From positions 1-64,000 of the forward strand of contig DUNB01000043.1 in NCBI GenBank assembly GCA_012839585.1: a DNA stretch of 64,000 bases, given 5' to 3'. Positions 1 through 7,770 of this stretch are shown here, in pieces. The translations under genes were made by a program, and so were the position numbers. The notes beneath the pieces are model-generated. The model worked only from the letters and a program-made list of their open reading frames with translations, ran no database searches and was not told the origin of the DNA. Each line of letters opens with the position of its first letter. Within the stretch, counting starts at the first letter, position 1. Origin of the DNA: Alcaligenaceae bacterium. GTDB lineage: Bacteria; Pseudomonadota; Gammaproteobacteria; Burkholderiales; Burkholderiaceae_B.

Positions 1-98
1 AAGCTAACAACTATTTTGAATGGTTTTAATCCTGGCTGTATTTTTGTGATCACAAAAATACAGCCAGGATTAAAACCATTCAAAATAGTTGTTAGCTT
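1..98. repeat. 98-bp perfect palindrome at window edge
   Basis: Bases 1-49 are the exact reverse complement of bases 50-98, with no spacer, centred on TGATCA. The right arm fits as coding sequence of the truncated CoA-ligase gene on the minus strand and stays homologous-looking up to the centre. The left arm, read in the same frame, stays open but no longer resembles the family. Sharp symmetry starting at base 1 is typical of a contig-end fold-back or chimeric-read artefact. A real inverted-repeat breakpoint is less likely but possible. Confidence 0.9.
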
Positions 99-503
99 CG
101 AGTAATCTTTGCGACCTTTAGAGTACGCCACTGACACCGTGCCAATAGGAATACCCACGTGCATAGCAGCTAGCGTCAACATGGCATGATCCAAATCATT
201 GCCAGACAACACGATCAAGGGCTGAGCAGAACTTAGCCCTAAGTCCAATAAACCTTGGGCAAGTTGTCCAATGGTTTCACGAACCTGAGCATAGCTTAGC
301 TCTCTCCAACCATCGCCCTCACGCGCCGCAAGATACAGCGCATCAGGCGTTTCTTGGGCCCATTTTTCTAACCACTCTCCGACACAACGCGCATATGGGC
401 CTAATGGCTCAGGCGAACGAAGGATAAAACCACCATTATCTAACTGCTCGACTTCGACTCGCGCCGGAGCTAATTGGCTCTCATCATCGAAAAAAATTTG
501 CAC
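51..503 (-). CDS. Feruloyl-CoA synthase-like AMP-binding protein, N-terminal fragment
   Basis: This CDS is too disrupted to appear in the ORF track. It starts at GTG 503, preceded by AGGAG at good spacing; an in-frame ATG at 536 has a poorer ribosome site. About 151 residues remain before the palindrome. The segments RSPEPLGPYARCVGEWLE and the YSKLTTILNGFNPGCIFV stretch match the N-terminal part of feruloyl-CoA synthase-type acyl-CoA ligases as I know them. These adenylate a carboxylic acid and load CoA. The AMP-binding core lies beyond the window. It is the last gene of the aromatic operon, 124 bases after the hydratase, so it may activate an aromatic acid or a side chain. The substrate is not readable from this fragment. 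The gene continues past the window or is broken at the palindrome. Confidence 0.75.
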
Positions 504-560
504 TTCGGGTCTCCTGTTAGTAAATGGAGCAAGCATTTACTATCTACTTTCAATATCTCT

Positions 561-589
561 AGGTGAGCTGATGCCTCGATAGCTCACCT
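561..589. repeat. Intercistronic inverted repeat (9-bp arms)
   Basis: AGGTGAGCT and its exact complement AGCTCACCT flank an 11-base loop between the hydratase stop and the CoA-ligase start. No T-run follows on the minus-strand transcript, so it is not a typical intrinsic terminator. An mRNA-processing or stability hairpin, or an operator, are alternatives. Confidence 0.5.
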
Positions 590-627
590 CAGCGAGCTAC
601 CGGAGCCTACCAAAACAAATAAAAAAC

Positions 628-1413
628 TTAGATAAACTGACAACTCACCTCGCCTAAGCGAGTTAAGCGCAACTGCAATCGGTCTCCTGCCTGCACAGGT
701 ACCATCGGCCCTAGTGCACCCGATAACAGTACATCACCTGCTAGCAAAGGACGACCCACCTCTACCATGGTGCGAGCTAACCACAGACACGCATCCAATG
801 GATTACCTAGACAAGCAGCACCCACGCCCATCGCTGCCATTTTGTTATTTTTATTCAAGACCATGCCCTCTAGGCTTAGGTCTAGGTTATGCAATCGCGT
901 AGGGTTTTTGCCTAAAACATAAGACGCCGCAGAGGCGTTATCGGCCACTGTATCTGTAATCGTGATTTTCCAATCCTCAATGGCGGAGTCCACGATTTCT
1001 AGTGCAGGCAATACGTATTCCACAGCGCTCATCAGCTCGGCCATGGTGACATCCGCGTGCGTAATGTCTTTACCTAATACAAAGGCAATTTCGCCCTCTG
1101 CCTTAGGAGCAATTAATTTAGTCGTGTCAATTTCAGCGCCGTCTAAATACTCCATATCAGCAAACAGCATGCCAAAATCTGGCTGATCCACGCCTAGCTG
1201 CTGTTGCACAGCTAAGGAGGTCAAACCAATTTTTCGACCAACCAAACGACCGCCGGCCTCTAAAGCTCGCTGGGTGTTTAATTCTTGAATCGCATAAGCA
1301 TCTTCGATGCGATTAATGCCAAAACGCTCAGAAATAGGACAGCAAGGGCGCGCCAAGCGGCGTGCCTCTGCGATTACACTGGCTACTGCCTCAATTTGTG
1401 CTTTATCAGTCAT
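628..1413 (-). CDS. 2-keto-4-pentenoate hydratase family protein
   Basis: A 261-residue protein of the MhpD/HpaH/fumarylacetoacetase-like hydratase family. The family adds water to 2-hydroxypenta-2,4-dienoate to give 4-hydroxy-2-oxovalerate in meta-cleavage pathways. Family-like features are VGRKIGLTS near residue 59 and the acidic metal-binding segment KAEGEIAFVLGKD around residue 105. Length is normal. ATG 1413 is preferred over the TTG at 1428 of the ORF track because GGAA lies upstream of it. It sits 17 bases after the flavoprotein gene in the same operon. The next two lower-pathway enzymes, 4-hydroxy-2-oxovalerate aldolase and acylating acetaldehyde dehydrogenase, are not in the window. 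Confidence 0.88.
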   Translation of the reverse strand: MTDKAQIEAVASVIAEARRLARPCCPISERFGINRIEDAYAIQELNTQRALEAGGRLVGRKIGLTSLAVQQQLGVDQPDFGMLFADMEYLDGAEIDTTKLIAPKAEGEIAFVLGKDITHADVTMAELMSAVEYVLPALEIVDSAIEDWKITITDTVADNASAASYVLGKNPTRLHNLDLSLEGMVLNKNNKMAAMGVGAACLGNPLDACLWLARTMVEVGRPLLAGDVLLSGALGPMVPVQAGDRLQLRLTRLGEVSCQFI

Positions 1414-1430
1414 GAATGAAGTTTCCAAAT

Positions 1431-2411
1431 TTAGATTTTGCGCGCTAAGCTTTTTAAGTAGCCAGCTTCTAGTTCATCAATTAGTTCAGCGGCGGTATAT
1501 AACGATTTAATCTGTCCCACACCCTGCCCGGCTGACCAAATGTGCTTCCACGCTTTGGTGTCTGCTGCCATGTCGCCAGAAAAATCAATTTCAGCCGTTT
1601 TGGCGGTACGCAAATCAAAACCAGCACGCTCTAACGAGGGCTTAAGCCAGTTAGCCAACACACCACTTACCGATTTGCTCGGCACAATGTCCTCAATCGT
1701 AGAATCCAACAGCATCTGACGATACTCATCGGACACCATGCTTTCTGCTGCAGGAATTAAACGAGTTCCCACTAAAACAAAGTCGTAACCCATAACGCGC
1801 GCGGCGTGAATATCAGCACCGTTAGATACCCCACCCGCTAAACCAATGGGACCATCCCAAAACTCGCGCACTTCGGCAAGAAAAGAGAATGGGTTGTACA
1901 AACCGGTATGACCGCCTGCACCACTACATACCAAAATCACTCCATCTACGCCGGCATCTACAGCTTTGCGTGCCATAGCGGGTGTAATCACATCAGCCAT
2001 GACCAAACCACCGTACCCATGTACCGTAGACAAGACACGCTTAGGAGAGCCCAATGCTGTAGTCACCAACGCTGGTTTGTAACGTTTAACCAGCTCTACC
2101 TCGGCATCAAAACGGTTATAGGTAGAATGAACAATCATGTTCAATAACCAGGGCAAACTTTTACCCTGATTCTGCTCTGGTCCCAGCTCAGTAGAAATCT
2201 TAGCCAGCCACTGATCTAACTGCTCTACCGTGCGAGCATTAGGAGCAGGAATACTGCCCACCACACCGGCCTTAGAACAGGCAATAGTGAGCTCTGGGCT
2301 AGATACCAAAAACATCGGCGCGGCAACCGCTGGGATACGCTGTGACTGTATAAGCTTCAACAATTGAGCTTGCAATTCAGCACGACTTAGCGTGTTTAAG
2401 TCAACACTCAT
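1431..2411 (-). CDS. Nitronate monooxygenase-like FMN oxidoreductase
   Basis: A 326-residue TIM-barrel flavoprotein of the 2-nitropropane dioxygenase/nitronate monooxygenase family. Visible landmarks are the catalytic GAGGHTG motif near residue 165 and the FMN-phosphate region GGVSNGADIHAARVMGYDF followed by VGTRL. Family members oxidise alkyl nitronates, and some act as enoyl reductases or quinone reductases. It starts at ATG 2411 with AGGAG upstream. It lies inside the ring-cleavage operon between the dihydrodiol dehydrogenase and hydratase genes, which suggests a pathway role. No standard meta-cleavage route needs such an enzyme, so its substrate (nitro compound, quinone or unsaturated side chain) is open. 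Confidence 0.82.
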   Translation of the reverse strand: MSVDLNTLSRAELQAQLLKLIQSQRIPAVAAPMFLVSSPELTIACSKAGVVGSIPAPNARTVEQLDQWLAKISTELGPEQNQGKSLPWLLNMIVHSTYNRFDAEVELVKRYKPALVTTALGSPKRVLSTVHGYGGLVMADVITPAMARKAVDAGVDGVILVCSGAGGHTGLYNPFSFLAEVREFWDGPIGLAGGVSNGADIHAARVMGYDFVLVGTRLIPAAESMVSDEYRQMLLDSTIEDIVPSKSVSGVLANWLKPSLERAGFDLRTAKTAEIDFSGDMAADTKAWKHIWSAGQGVGQIKSLYTAAELIDELEAGYLKSLARKI

Positions 2412-2437
2412 GGGTTCTCCTGATTTTTATAAAAAAT

Positions 2438-3232
2438 TTAACCACCAGCTTTACGAATTTCCCAGCCGCCATCACTATGAATAATGTGTGCAGTAGTCAG
2501 GCCGGAATTTTGCTTCGATGCTAATAATACATAATGTCCGGTGTGATCCTCTGGATTTGCTATACGTTTTAAGGGGACAGCATCTGCCGCTGCCTGCTCA
2601 AACCCAGGAATCTCATTAAGCGGAACACTACGCTTATTCAACCCATCCAAGCTTTTCATCGGTGTGCTGGTCGCACCAGGAGAAACACCATTGACTCGAA
2701 TATCTGGCGCCAATTCGTACGCTAACTGACGAATCATACCAACTAATGCGTGTTTGGCCGTCACATATAAAATGCCGCCTCCCCCTGCATAAAAGGCACT
2801 GTTCGATAAAGTGAAGATCATTGAGCCTTTGCTTTGACGCAAAGGCTCAATCGCGCAACGAGCACCCAACAAATACCCCTGCACGTTGACCGCAAACAAA
2901 CGCTGAAAGGATTCTTCGACTTTTTCCGGCTCAATACGATCTAAGCGAGTGAAATAATCAAAGACTGCAGCATTCGCAACAAAGGTGTCTAAACGTCCAA
3001 AGGTTTCTACGGTTGTGTCAACGGCACGCTGATTGTCTTCGTAGCGCGTTACATCGCCTTGAATAGTCACCACCGCATCGCCTAACTCATCTTTAAGCTG
3101 CTGTAGTGCTTCCGCATCACGCGCCATCACGCCGACTTTGGCACCTTCAGCCACATACCGGCGCACCACCGCGCTACCAATGCCTCCGGTACCACCTGTG
3201 ACCAATGCCACTTGTCCGTCTAGCCACCCCAT
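2438..3232 (-). CDS. cis-dihydrodiol dehydrogenase (SDR family)
   Basis: A 264-residue classical short-chain dehydrogenase. The Rossmann glycine motif TGGTGGIG lies at residues 12-19, ANAA at 86-89, Ser at about 143 and the catalytic Tyr156-x3-Lys160 in YVTAK. It most resembles BphB/HcaB-type enzymes that oxidise the cis-dihydrodiol made by a ring-hydroxylating dioxygenase to a catechol, with NAD+ as acceptor. Its place directly after the dioxygenase subunits supports this. It starts at ATG 3232 with AAGGA upstream. The exact dihydrodiol cannot be deduced. Family assignment is firm; the role is inferred from context. Confidence 0.85.
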   Translation of the reverse strand: MGWLDGQVALVTGGTGGIGSAVVRRYVAEGAKVGVMARDAEALQQLKDELGDAVVTIQGDVTRYEDNQRAVDTTVETFGRLDTFVANAAVFDYFTRLDRIEPEKVEESFQRLFAVNVQGYLLGARCAIEPLRQSKGSMIFTLSNSAFYAGGGGILYVTAKHALVGMIRQLAYELAPDIRVNGVSPGATSTPMKSLDGLNKRSVPLNEIPGFEQAAADAVPLKRIANPEDHTGHYVLLASKQNSGLTTAHIIHSDGGWEIRKAGG

Positions 3233-3242
3233 TGCTATTTCC

Positions 3243-3767
3243 TTATAAGAACGTGTTAATGTTTTTGCACAATAATGTCGCGTTTGGAATTAAGATCTTG
3301 CGACGCAAAATCTTAAGCTCCCCATCCACACGACACAACACGTCTTCACGGCGAGCGGCAATTTCAAAGTGCTCGTTCAAACCACGACTACGAATGCTTA
3401 GCAAGCAACTATGGACCACGTATTGGTCTTCGGTTTCACCGGCAAACACCTCTACGTTAGTGACCATATGAACGTTGCGGGTAGGCGGGTTCTCTGCCCA
3501 CGCCGTTGCTTGTTTAAAACGTGTCACACGGCGTGTTAAGTCACGTAAATGATCGTCAAAGTAAGCCATGTGATCGGCCGAGTACTGACCCAATTTGTCT
3601 TCGCGACGACGGTTTTCAATACCAGGCATCCAGTAATGCACGTCCTCGTGCATTAAGGCTAGCCAATCATCCCAACGCTCTGTATCAAGCAATCGGGCCT
3701 CACGGTACATAAACGCAGTGACTTCGCGTTCTACCTCTACCGCAACCAATTCGTTTTTTACAGTCAT
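3243..3767 (-). CDS. Aromatic-ring-hydroxylating dioxygenase, beta subunit
   Basis: A 174-residue small subunit of the Rieske dioxygenase family (SnoaL-like cone fold, structural in the alpha3beta3 hexamer). Family features are the EARLLDTERWDDWLALMHED segment near residues 23-42, YWMPG, and RVDGELKILRRKI near the C-terminus. It starts at ATG 3767 with GGAGG upstream, 12 bases after the alpha-subunit stop, and the two are expected to be translated together. It carries no catalytic residues of its own. Normal length. Confidence 0.92.
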   Translation of the reverse strand: MTVKNELVAVEVEREVTAFMYREARLLDTERWDDWLALMHEDVHYWMPGIENRRREDKLGQYSADHMAYFDDHLRDLTRRVTRFKQATAWAENPPTRNVHMVTNVEVFAGETEDQYVVHSCLLSIRSRGLNEHFEIAARREDVLCRVDGELKILRRKILIPNATLLCKNINTFL

Positions 3768-3779
3768 TGAAGCCTCCGA

Positions 3780-5126
3780 TTACTTAAGTTTGCCATTGTT
3801 ACGATCAGGCACGTTTTTCCAGCTTTCGGCCTGCAGCAAGTCTTTCCAACGCTGATAAAAAGCGCGGGAGTTGGCTTCGTTAATCTGACCTTTGTAGACA
3901 TTACCGGGTAGCTCAGAGTCAGCCATGTAGGTGTTCATGCCTAGACCCACATATAAGTCCTGATAACGTGTCACCACACCACGACTGGTTTTTGTGCAGT
4001 ATTCCCAGTTCTCGCCGTCATCCATTTCGAATACACCGGTTGGAGAGAAGGTCATCATGGCACCACGACGCCAGAGTTCTTTAATACGCTCAGGCGCGTT
4101 TTTATTCACAACCACCCAAGTGAAGAGCTCAATTTTGTTCGGACCACGAGGCTGCCAGACGCGAACGGTGTTCTGACCAGGCAGGTAAGAGAAGTTCGGG
4201 AAAATCGTGCAAGAAGAAATCGCACCGGTTAACTGTGAGCGGAACTCACCTAAACGCTCAGCCACTTTGGGGCGTAGTTCGTGAAGGTATTTGTTAATTT
4301 CGCGTTCACCTAAAACGGCGGCATTACCTACCCCGTCTGTAGCAAACTCATAGCCGTGACCATTCCAGTTCACTGCGTAAGATTCAGGTAGTTCACCGAC
4401 GTTAGCAACGGGGCCACCCAACATGGCGCGAGCAGCGGAGTCATGGGTCCAACCACCATGCAGAATGTCACCCACAAAGTTTTCAGCAGCCACTTTCCAG
4501 TTACATTCGTAGGTAGAACGAATACAGCCACCGAGGAACTCAGAGCCACCCTCATCCATATCGAAGATCACATCTAAGTACCAAGTCATTGGACCAAGAT
4601 ATTCTTCTAAAGAAGGCGCTTCTGGATCAAAGGTTGCAAACACCAACCCTTTGTAGGAATCCACTTGGGCCACTTCGCGTAGACCGTGTTTGGACTTATC
4701 AAAGCCGGAGTCTTCGTAGGCTTTGGATTCGTGCATACCGCGCAGCGCACCATCAGGTCCAAATGCCCAACCGTGGTAGTTACACACAAAACCACGTGCA
4801 TTACCAGCTTCGGCAAAACACACTTTGTTGCCTCGGTGCGGACAGGAGTTGATCAAAACCTTGATCGACATATCCTTTTGACGCACCACGATGACCTCGT
4901 CCTCACCCATCGTCGTTGTGAGGTAATCACCAGCCTTAGGTAACTGGGACTCGTGTGCCACGAACAACCAGCAACGCGCAAAAATCTTCTCTAATTCTTG
5001 CTCATAGATTTTCTGATCCCAGAAAATCTTACCGGATAAGCGGCCCTCTTCCATGTTGCAAAGATTGTCCAAACCAGGCAAGACGGGGCTCGTTTCAATG
5101 GGCTTTAAGTTAATAACCTTACTCAT
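3780..5126 (-). CDS. Aromatic-ring-hydroxylating dioxygenase, alpha subunit
   Basis: A 448-residue catalytic subunit. The N-terminal Rieske [2Fe-2S] motif is C95-x-H97-x17-C115-x2-H118 (CPHRG...CNYHGW). The mononuclear iron ligands are D220/H223/H228 in the segment GDILHGGWTH and an Asp near 369-370 in EMDDGENWE. All electron-transfer and iron residues are present. The enzyme would add O2 across an aromatic ring to form a cis-dihydrodiol. ATG 5126 has GAGG five bases upstream; the ORF track start at 5195 overlaps the ferredoxin gene and is not used. The substrate is unknown; biphenyl, phenylpropanoid or polycyclic-type substrates are all conceivable. No ferredoxin reductase gene is in the window. 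Confidence 0.93.
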   Translation of the reverse strand: MSKVINLKPIETSPVLPGLDNLCNMEEGRLSGKIFWDQKIYEQELEKIFARCWLFVAHESQLPKAGDYLTTTMGEDEVIVVRQKDMSIKVLINSCPHRGNKVCFAEAGNARGFVCNYHGWAFGPDGALRGMHESKAYEDSGFDKSKHGLREVAQVDSYKGLVFATFDPEAPSLEEYLGPMTWYLDVIFDMDEGGSEFLGGCIRSTYECNWKVAAENFVGDILHGGWTHDSAARAMLGGPVANVGELPESYAVNWNGHGYEFATDGVGNAAVLGEREINKYLHELRPKVAERLGEFRSQLTGAISSCTIFPNFSYLPGQNTVRVWQPRGPNKIELFTWVVVNKNAPERIKELWRRGAMMTFSPTGVFEMDDGENWEYCTKTSRGVVTRYQDLYVGLGMNTYMADSELPGNVYKGQINEANSRAFYQRWKDLLQAESWKNVPDRNNGKLK

Positions 5127-5172
5127 AATTCCTCGATAGTAAAAATCAGATGGAACAACCAAGCTATGCGAT

Positions 5173-5526
5173 TTAAATGGGGCTGTTCGCGTCATCCGCG
5201 GCTTCTACTGCCTCGGCGTTCAAGTTGGCATATACCTCATCACCTTCTACTTCTACACGGTAGGTGCGTAGATGGCGTTCGCAAGGAAAAGTCACCGCTT
5301 TACCGCTAGGAATATGGAATTGACCCCAGTGCACAGGGCAGGTGATCAGATCGTCATCAATATCACCCTCAGCCAAAGAGGCTGTGGCGTGGGTGCAGAG
5401 ATCTGCTGTGGCGTAAAAGGTGCCGTCTAGGTTGTAGACACAGATATCGCCTACCTCGGCGTTTGGTACTTTTTTCATTTCGCCGGCGGCTAATTCGCTG
5501 GCGTTACATAGCAATACTTTAGACAT
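5173..5526 (-). CDS. Rieske-type ferredoxin of the dioxygenase system
   Basis: A 117-residue soluble ferredoxin with C44-x-H46 (LCTHATA) and C63-x2-H66 (CPVHWGQFH), the binding pattern of BphF/CarAc-type Rieske ferredoxins. It passes electrons from a reductase to the alpha subunit. ATG 5526 overlaps the upstream stop codon by one base (TAATG), which points to translational coupling and rules out the longer ORF starting at 5574. A short acidic Ala/Glu/Asp tail ends the protein. Its reductase partner must be encoded elsewhere. Confidence 0.9.
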   Translation of the reverse strand: MSKVLLCNASELAAGEMKKVPNAEVGDICVYNLDGTFYATADLCTHATASLAEGDIDDDLITCPVHWGQFHIPSGKAVTFPCERHLRTYRVEVEGDEVYANLNAEAVEAADDANSPI

Positions 5527-6374
5527 TAGTTTTCTCCGGCGATCAGTTCTAAAAAGCCTAAACCTGTTACCCACTCGGGTACGGGCTCGTAGGCTATGAT
5601 CTCGCCTGTGGCATTAGGAACTGCTGCCATCGCGGTAGCAAAGGTTCGAATTTCCATCGCACCATTACCGCCGCGGCGTAAAATTTCTTCGTTGGAATAA
5701 GAGCACAGGGCCTTTAAGTCACCATTAACACCGTGTTGCAGGATTTCTTGGTCGAACTCGGCATCAACCTTACCCATTTCAACGGTGCCCACCCAGTGAC
5801 TGATGCCGCCACTGCCGATGATGACTACACGCTCATCCTCATCGAATGACTCAACTGCAGCACGGATCTGTTCGCCCAAATCAACGCAGCGCTCAAAGGA
5901 AATAAAAGGATCCACACCACAAGCCAAATACACCGGAATGGATGGCAAGGTACGATCTAAAAGCTTTTCAGCAGGCTTAACGACAAATTGATGTGGAATA
6001 GCAAAAGCGTGATCCATCGTAAAACTACGACCTACAGCCCAATCGATGCGCTGTTTTTCGCCTTCCGTTACGATGTGATTAGCTAATTCTTCGTGATTTT
6101 TGACTACGCCGCGCTCGAGCATAGGTAGACGTTCGATGGGGCCATCCACATCGCCTACACCGATCAAATAACGAGGCAGACAATGCGTACCGAACAAGAT
6201 GTAATGGTCACAGCCGACAATAATCACAGAGGTGGGGTTAAGTTCGGCCATGCGACGCGCGCATTCCTCGTAAGCACCCCAAACGGCGTCCTGCTGTGCT
6301 TTAGGGGGCGCGTCTGGCGCGACCAACATAACTGGATCATGCGGCATCCAAAAACCGCCAACGATTTTACCCAT
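5526..6374 (-). CDS. Class III extradiol dioxygenase, catalytic (LigB-like) subunit
   Basis: A 282-residue LigB-superfamily ring-cleavage dioxygenase using non-haem Fe(II). An early His lies in FWMPHDP at about residue 12, a second candidate ligand region is VGCDHYILFG near 54-63, and GSGGISHW lies near residue 190. The family opens catechols next to the hydroxyl pair. It is encoded directly after a LigA-like small subunit, an arrangement known from LigAB and CarBaBb (aminobiphenyldiol dioxygenase). The following hydrolase-type pathway suggests a C-C-cleaved ring-fission product as in the carbazole and biphenyl routes. It starts at ATG 6374 with AAGGAAG upstream. Substrate unresolved. Confidence 0.87.
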   Translation of the reverse strand: MGKIVGGFWMPHDPVMLVAPDAPPKAQQDAVWGAYEECARRMAELNPTSVIIVGCDHYILFGTHCLPRYLIGVGDVDGPIERLPMLERGVVKNHEELANHIVTEGEKQRIDWAVGRSFTMDHAFAIPHQFVVKPAEKLLDRTLPSIPVYLACGVDPFISFERCVDLGEQIRAAVESFDEDERVVIIGSGGISHWVGTVEMGKVDAEFDQEILQHGVNGDLKALCSYSNEEILRRGGNGAMEIRTFATAMAAVPNATGEIIAYEPVPEWVTGLGFLELIAGEN

Positions 6375-6376
6375 GA

Positions 6377-6679
6377 TTAGTTACTTCCTTTTAAAGCGGC
6401 AGAGAAACCAGCCGTTTGATCATCACTGGCACCTAACTTTTCTTTGTAAACACGCATACTGCGGTTAGGTGACATTTCTTGCCAGAAACCCATCGTTAAC
6501 ATGGCGTTTACCCCGATGTCTTGCATCGCCTTCACATCAAAGTTCAACACCATGGATTTTTCTTCATCGCTTAGATCAAAACGAGACAAAAAACCCTCGG
6601 GATCTTCACGGAAACGTTCTTTGGCGGGACGCTCTACAGACAGTTGCCAAAGAACTCGCTCAAGCACGTTACGACTCAT
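6377..6679 (-). CDS. Class III extradiol dioxygenase, small (LigA-like) subunit
   Basis: A 100-residue all-helical protein resembling the LigA/CarBa small subunit. The segment FREDPEGFLSRFDLSDEEK is characteristic of this family, as is a following region with Met and Gly like that which caps the active site of LigB in known structures. ATG 6679 has GAGG upstream, and only two bases separate its stop from the LigB-like start. It is expected to form a heterotetramer with the 5526-6374 product. Confidence 0.85.
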   Translation of the reverse strand: MSRNVLERVLWQLSVERPAKERFREDPEGFLSRFDLSDEEKSMVLNFDVKAMQDIGVNAMLTMGFWQEMSPNRSMRVYKEKLGASDDQTAGFSAALKGSN

Positions 6680-6686
6680 ACAAGCC

Positions 6687-7502
6687 TCACTCAGATAGGA
6701 AGTCGCGCACTAAAGCAACGAAACGACGCGACTGTTCGCTTTGAACCCAGTGACCACAGCGGCCAAATAAGTGCAGATCAGCATTTGGAACGGAGTTAGC
6801 AATCAAAATACCGCACTCAGGGGGAACAACACCGTCTTCGCGACCGTGGACCACCAAGGTTGGAGCTTGGATTTTTTCCAAAGCGCTCACAGGGAAACCG
6901 CGCACAATGGTTGGACCATCTTCGGCGGGTTTAGGAATCAGTTTGCGTAGGGCCTCTTGGGCACCTTCGCGGGCACTGGCTTTGTAACGGGACTCGACCA
7001 TCTCATCCGTGATGAGACTCTTGTCGTAGGGGAATTTTTCCATGAGCGCACGCATGTTTTCTAGCGAAGGCTCATAAATCCAAGCACCACGCAATCCAGG
7101 TGTTTGCTCAAACTCACCGGCAGGAGTACCTAACAAAACCAATCTATCAACACGTTCGGGGGCAAACACAGCCAAACCAATTGCCAAGGCACCACCAAAC
7201 GAATTACCAACGAAAGAGGCTTTTTCAATGCCCAGTTCGTCCATAATTCCGATCAAGTGGTGTACCCATAATTTGATGTCGTATTTAGTACCTTCTTTAA
7301 ACTCAGTGAAGCCAAAGCCTGCGATATCAGGAACAATAACGCGCCATTTATCAGAAAAGGCAGGCATGGTGTTGGCCCAGTTTGTCCAACCTGATACGCC
7401 CGGACCGGAGCCATGCAACAAGAATAAAGGAGCGCCTTCGCCCGCTTCGTGATAGTTAGTTTGATGGCCTGCCGCAAGTAGTGTCTTTCCTACGCCTTCC
7501 AT
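6687..7502 (-). CDS. Meta-cleavage product hydrolase (alpha/beta hydrolase)
   Basis: A 271-residue alpha/beta hydrolase of the BphD/MhpC/CarC group, which splits vinylogous 1,5-diketones made by extradiol cleavage. The oxyanion motif HGSGPG lies at 30-35, nucleophile S101 in GNSFGG, acid D223 in GREDGVVP and H251 in GRCGHW, so the triad is complete. It is the first gene of the operon, starting at ATG 7502 after GGAGG. It releases 2-hydroxypenta-2,4-dienoate, the substrate of the hydratase downstream, plus a carboxylic acid. That acid could be what the CoA ligase activates; this last step is inference. Confidence 0.9.
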   Translation of the reverse strand: MEGVGKTLLAAGHQTNYHEAGEGAPLFLLHGSGPGVSGWTNWANTMPAFSDKWRVIVPDIAGFGFTEFKEGTKYDIKLWVHHLIGIMDELGIEKASFVGNSFGGALAIGLAVFAPERVDRLVLLGTPAGEFEQTPGLRGAWIYEPSLENMRALMEKFPYDKSLITDEMVESRYKASAREGAQEALRKLIPKPAEDGPTIVRGFPVSALEKIQAPTLVVHGREDGVVPPECGILIANSVPNADLHLFGRCGHWVQSEQSRRFVALVRDFLSE

Positions 7503-7522
7503 TTGACCTCCGAGATTTTAAG

Positions 7523-7542
7523 ATACAGATACGTATGTGTAT
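7523..7542. promoter_or_regulatory. Candidate TetR operator 1
   Basis: A 20-bp near-perfect palindrome (one mismatched pair) centred on ATACGTAT, 21 bases upstream of the hydrolase start. The position in the leader or promoter of the catabolic operon and the divergent TetR gene make it a likely repressor site. It shares its core with the second palindrome at 7601. Confidence 0.6.
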
Positions 7543-7600
7543 TTTAAGGATTTGGCATTAGACCTAAAACTATGGTTAATACCTATATATAACAATCTAT

Positions 7601-7612
7601 AGATACGTATCT
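7601..7612. promoter_or_regulatory. Candidate TetR operator 2
   Basis: The perfect 12-bp palindrome AGATACGTATCT shares the core ATACGTAT with the site at 7523. The two centres are 74 bases apart, close to seven helical turns, compatible with binding on one DNA face. The 268-base intergenic region holding both is AT-rich and contains the promoters for the operon and the regulator. Confidence 0.6.
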
Positions 7613-7770
7613 TACACAAGAAAAACCAAACATGCACTACTGTATGTTTGATCTCTGCGCACAGCGTGTAAGGTACAGTAGTGCCTTTTCTAGCAAAAGT
7701 CATTATGATTAAAGTCCAAACACGGATTCTGTTTGGCCTCTTAATAAACAACAACTAAAGACCATAAACT

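Noticed and set aside
1-98. Palindrome as a transposon end or replication origin
   Set aside because: Exact symmetry from base 1, no target-site duplication and no transposase; one arm is ordinary coding sequence.
7518-7754. 78-residue minus-strand ORF in the TetR-hydrolase intergenic region
   Set aside because: It covers the promoter and operator region, has no ribosome site or domain, and is AT-driven.
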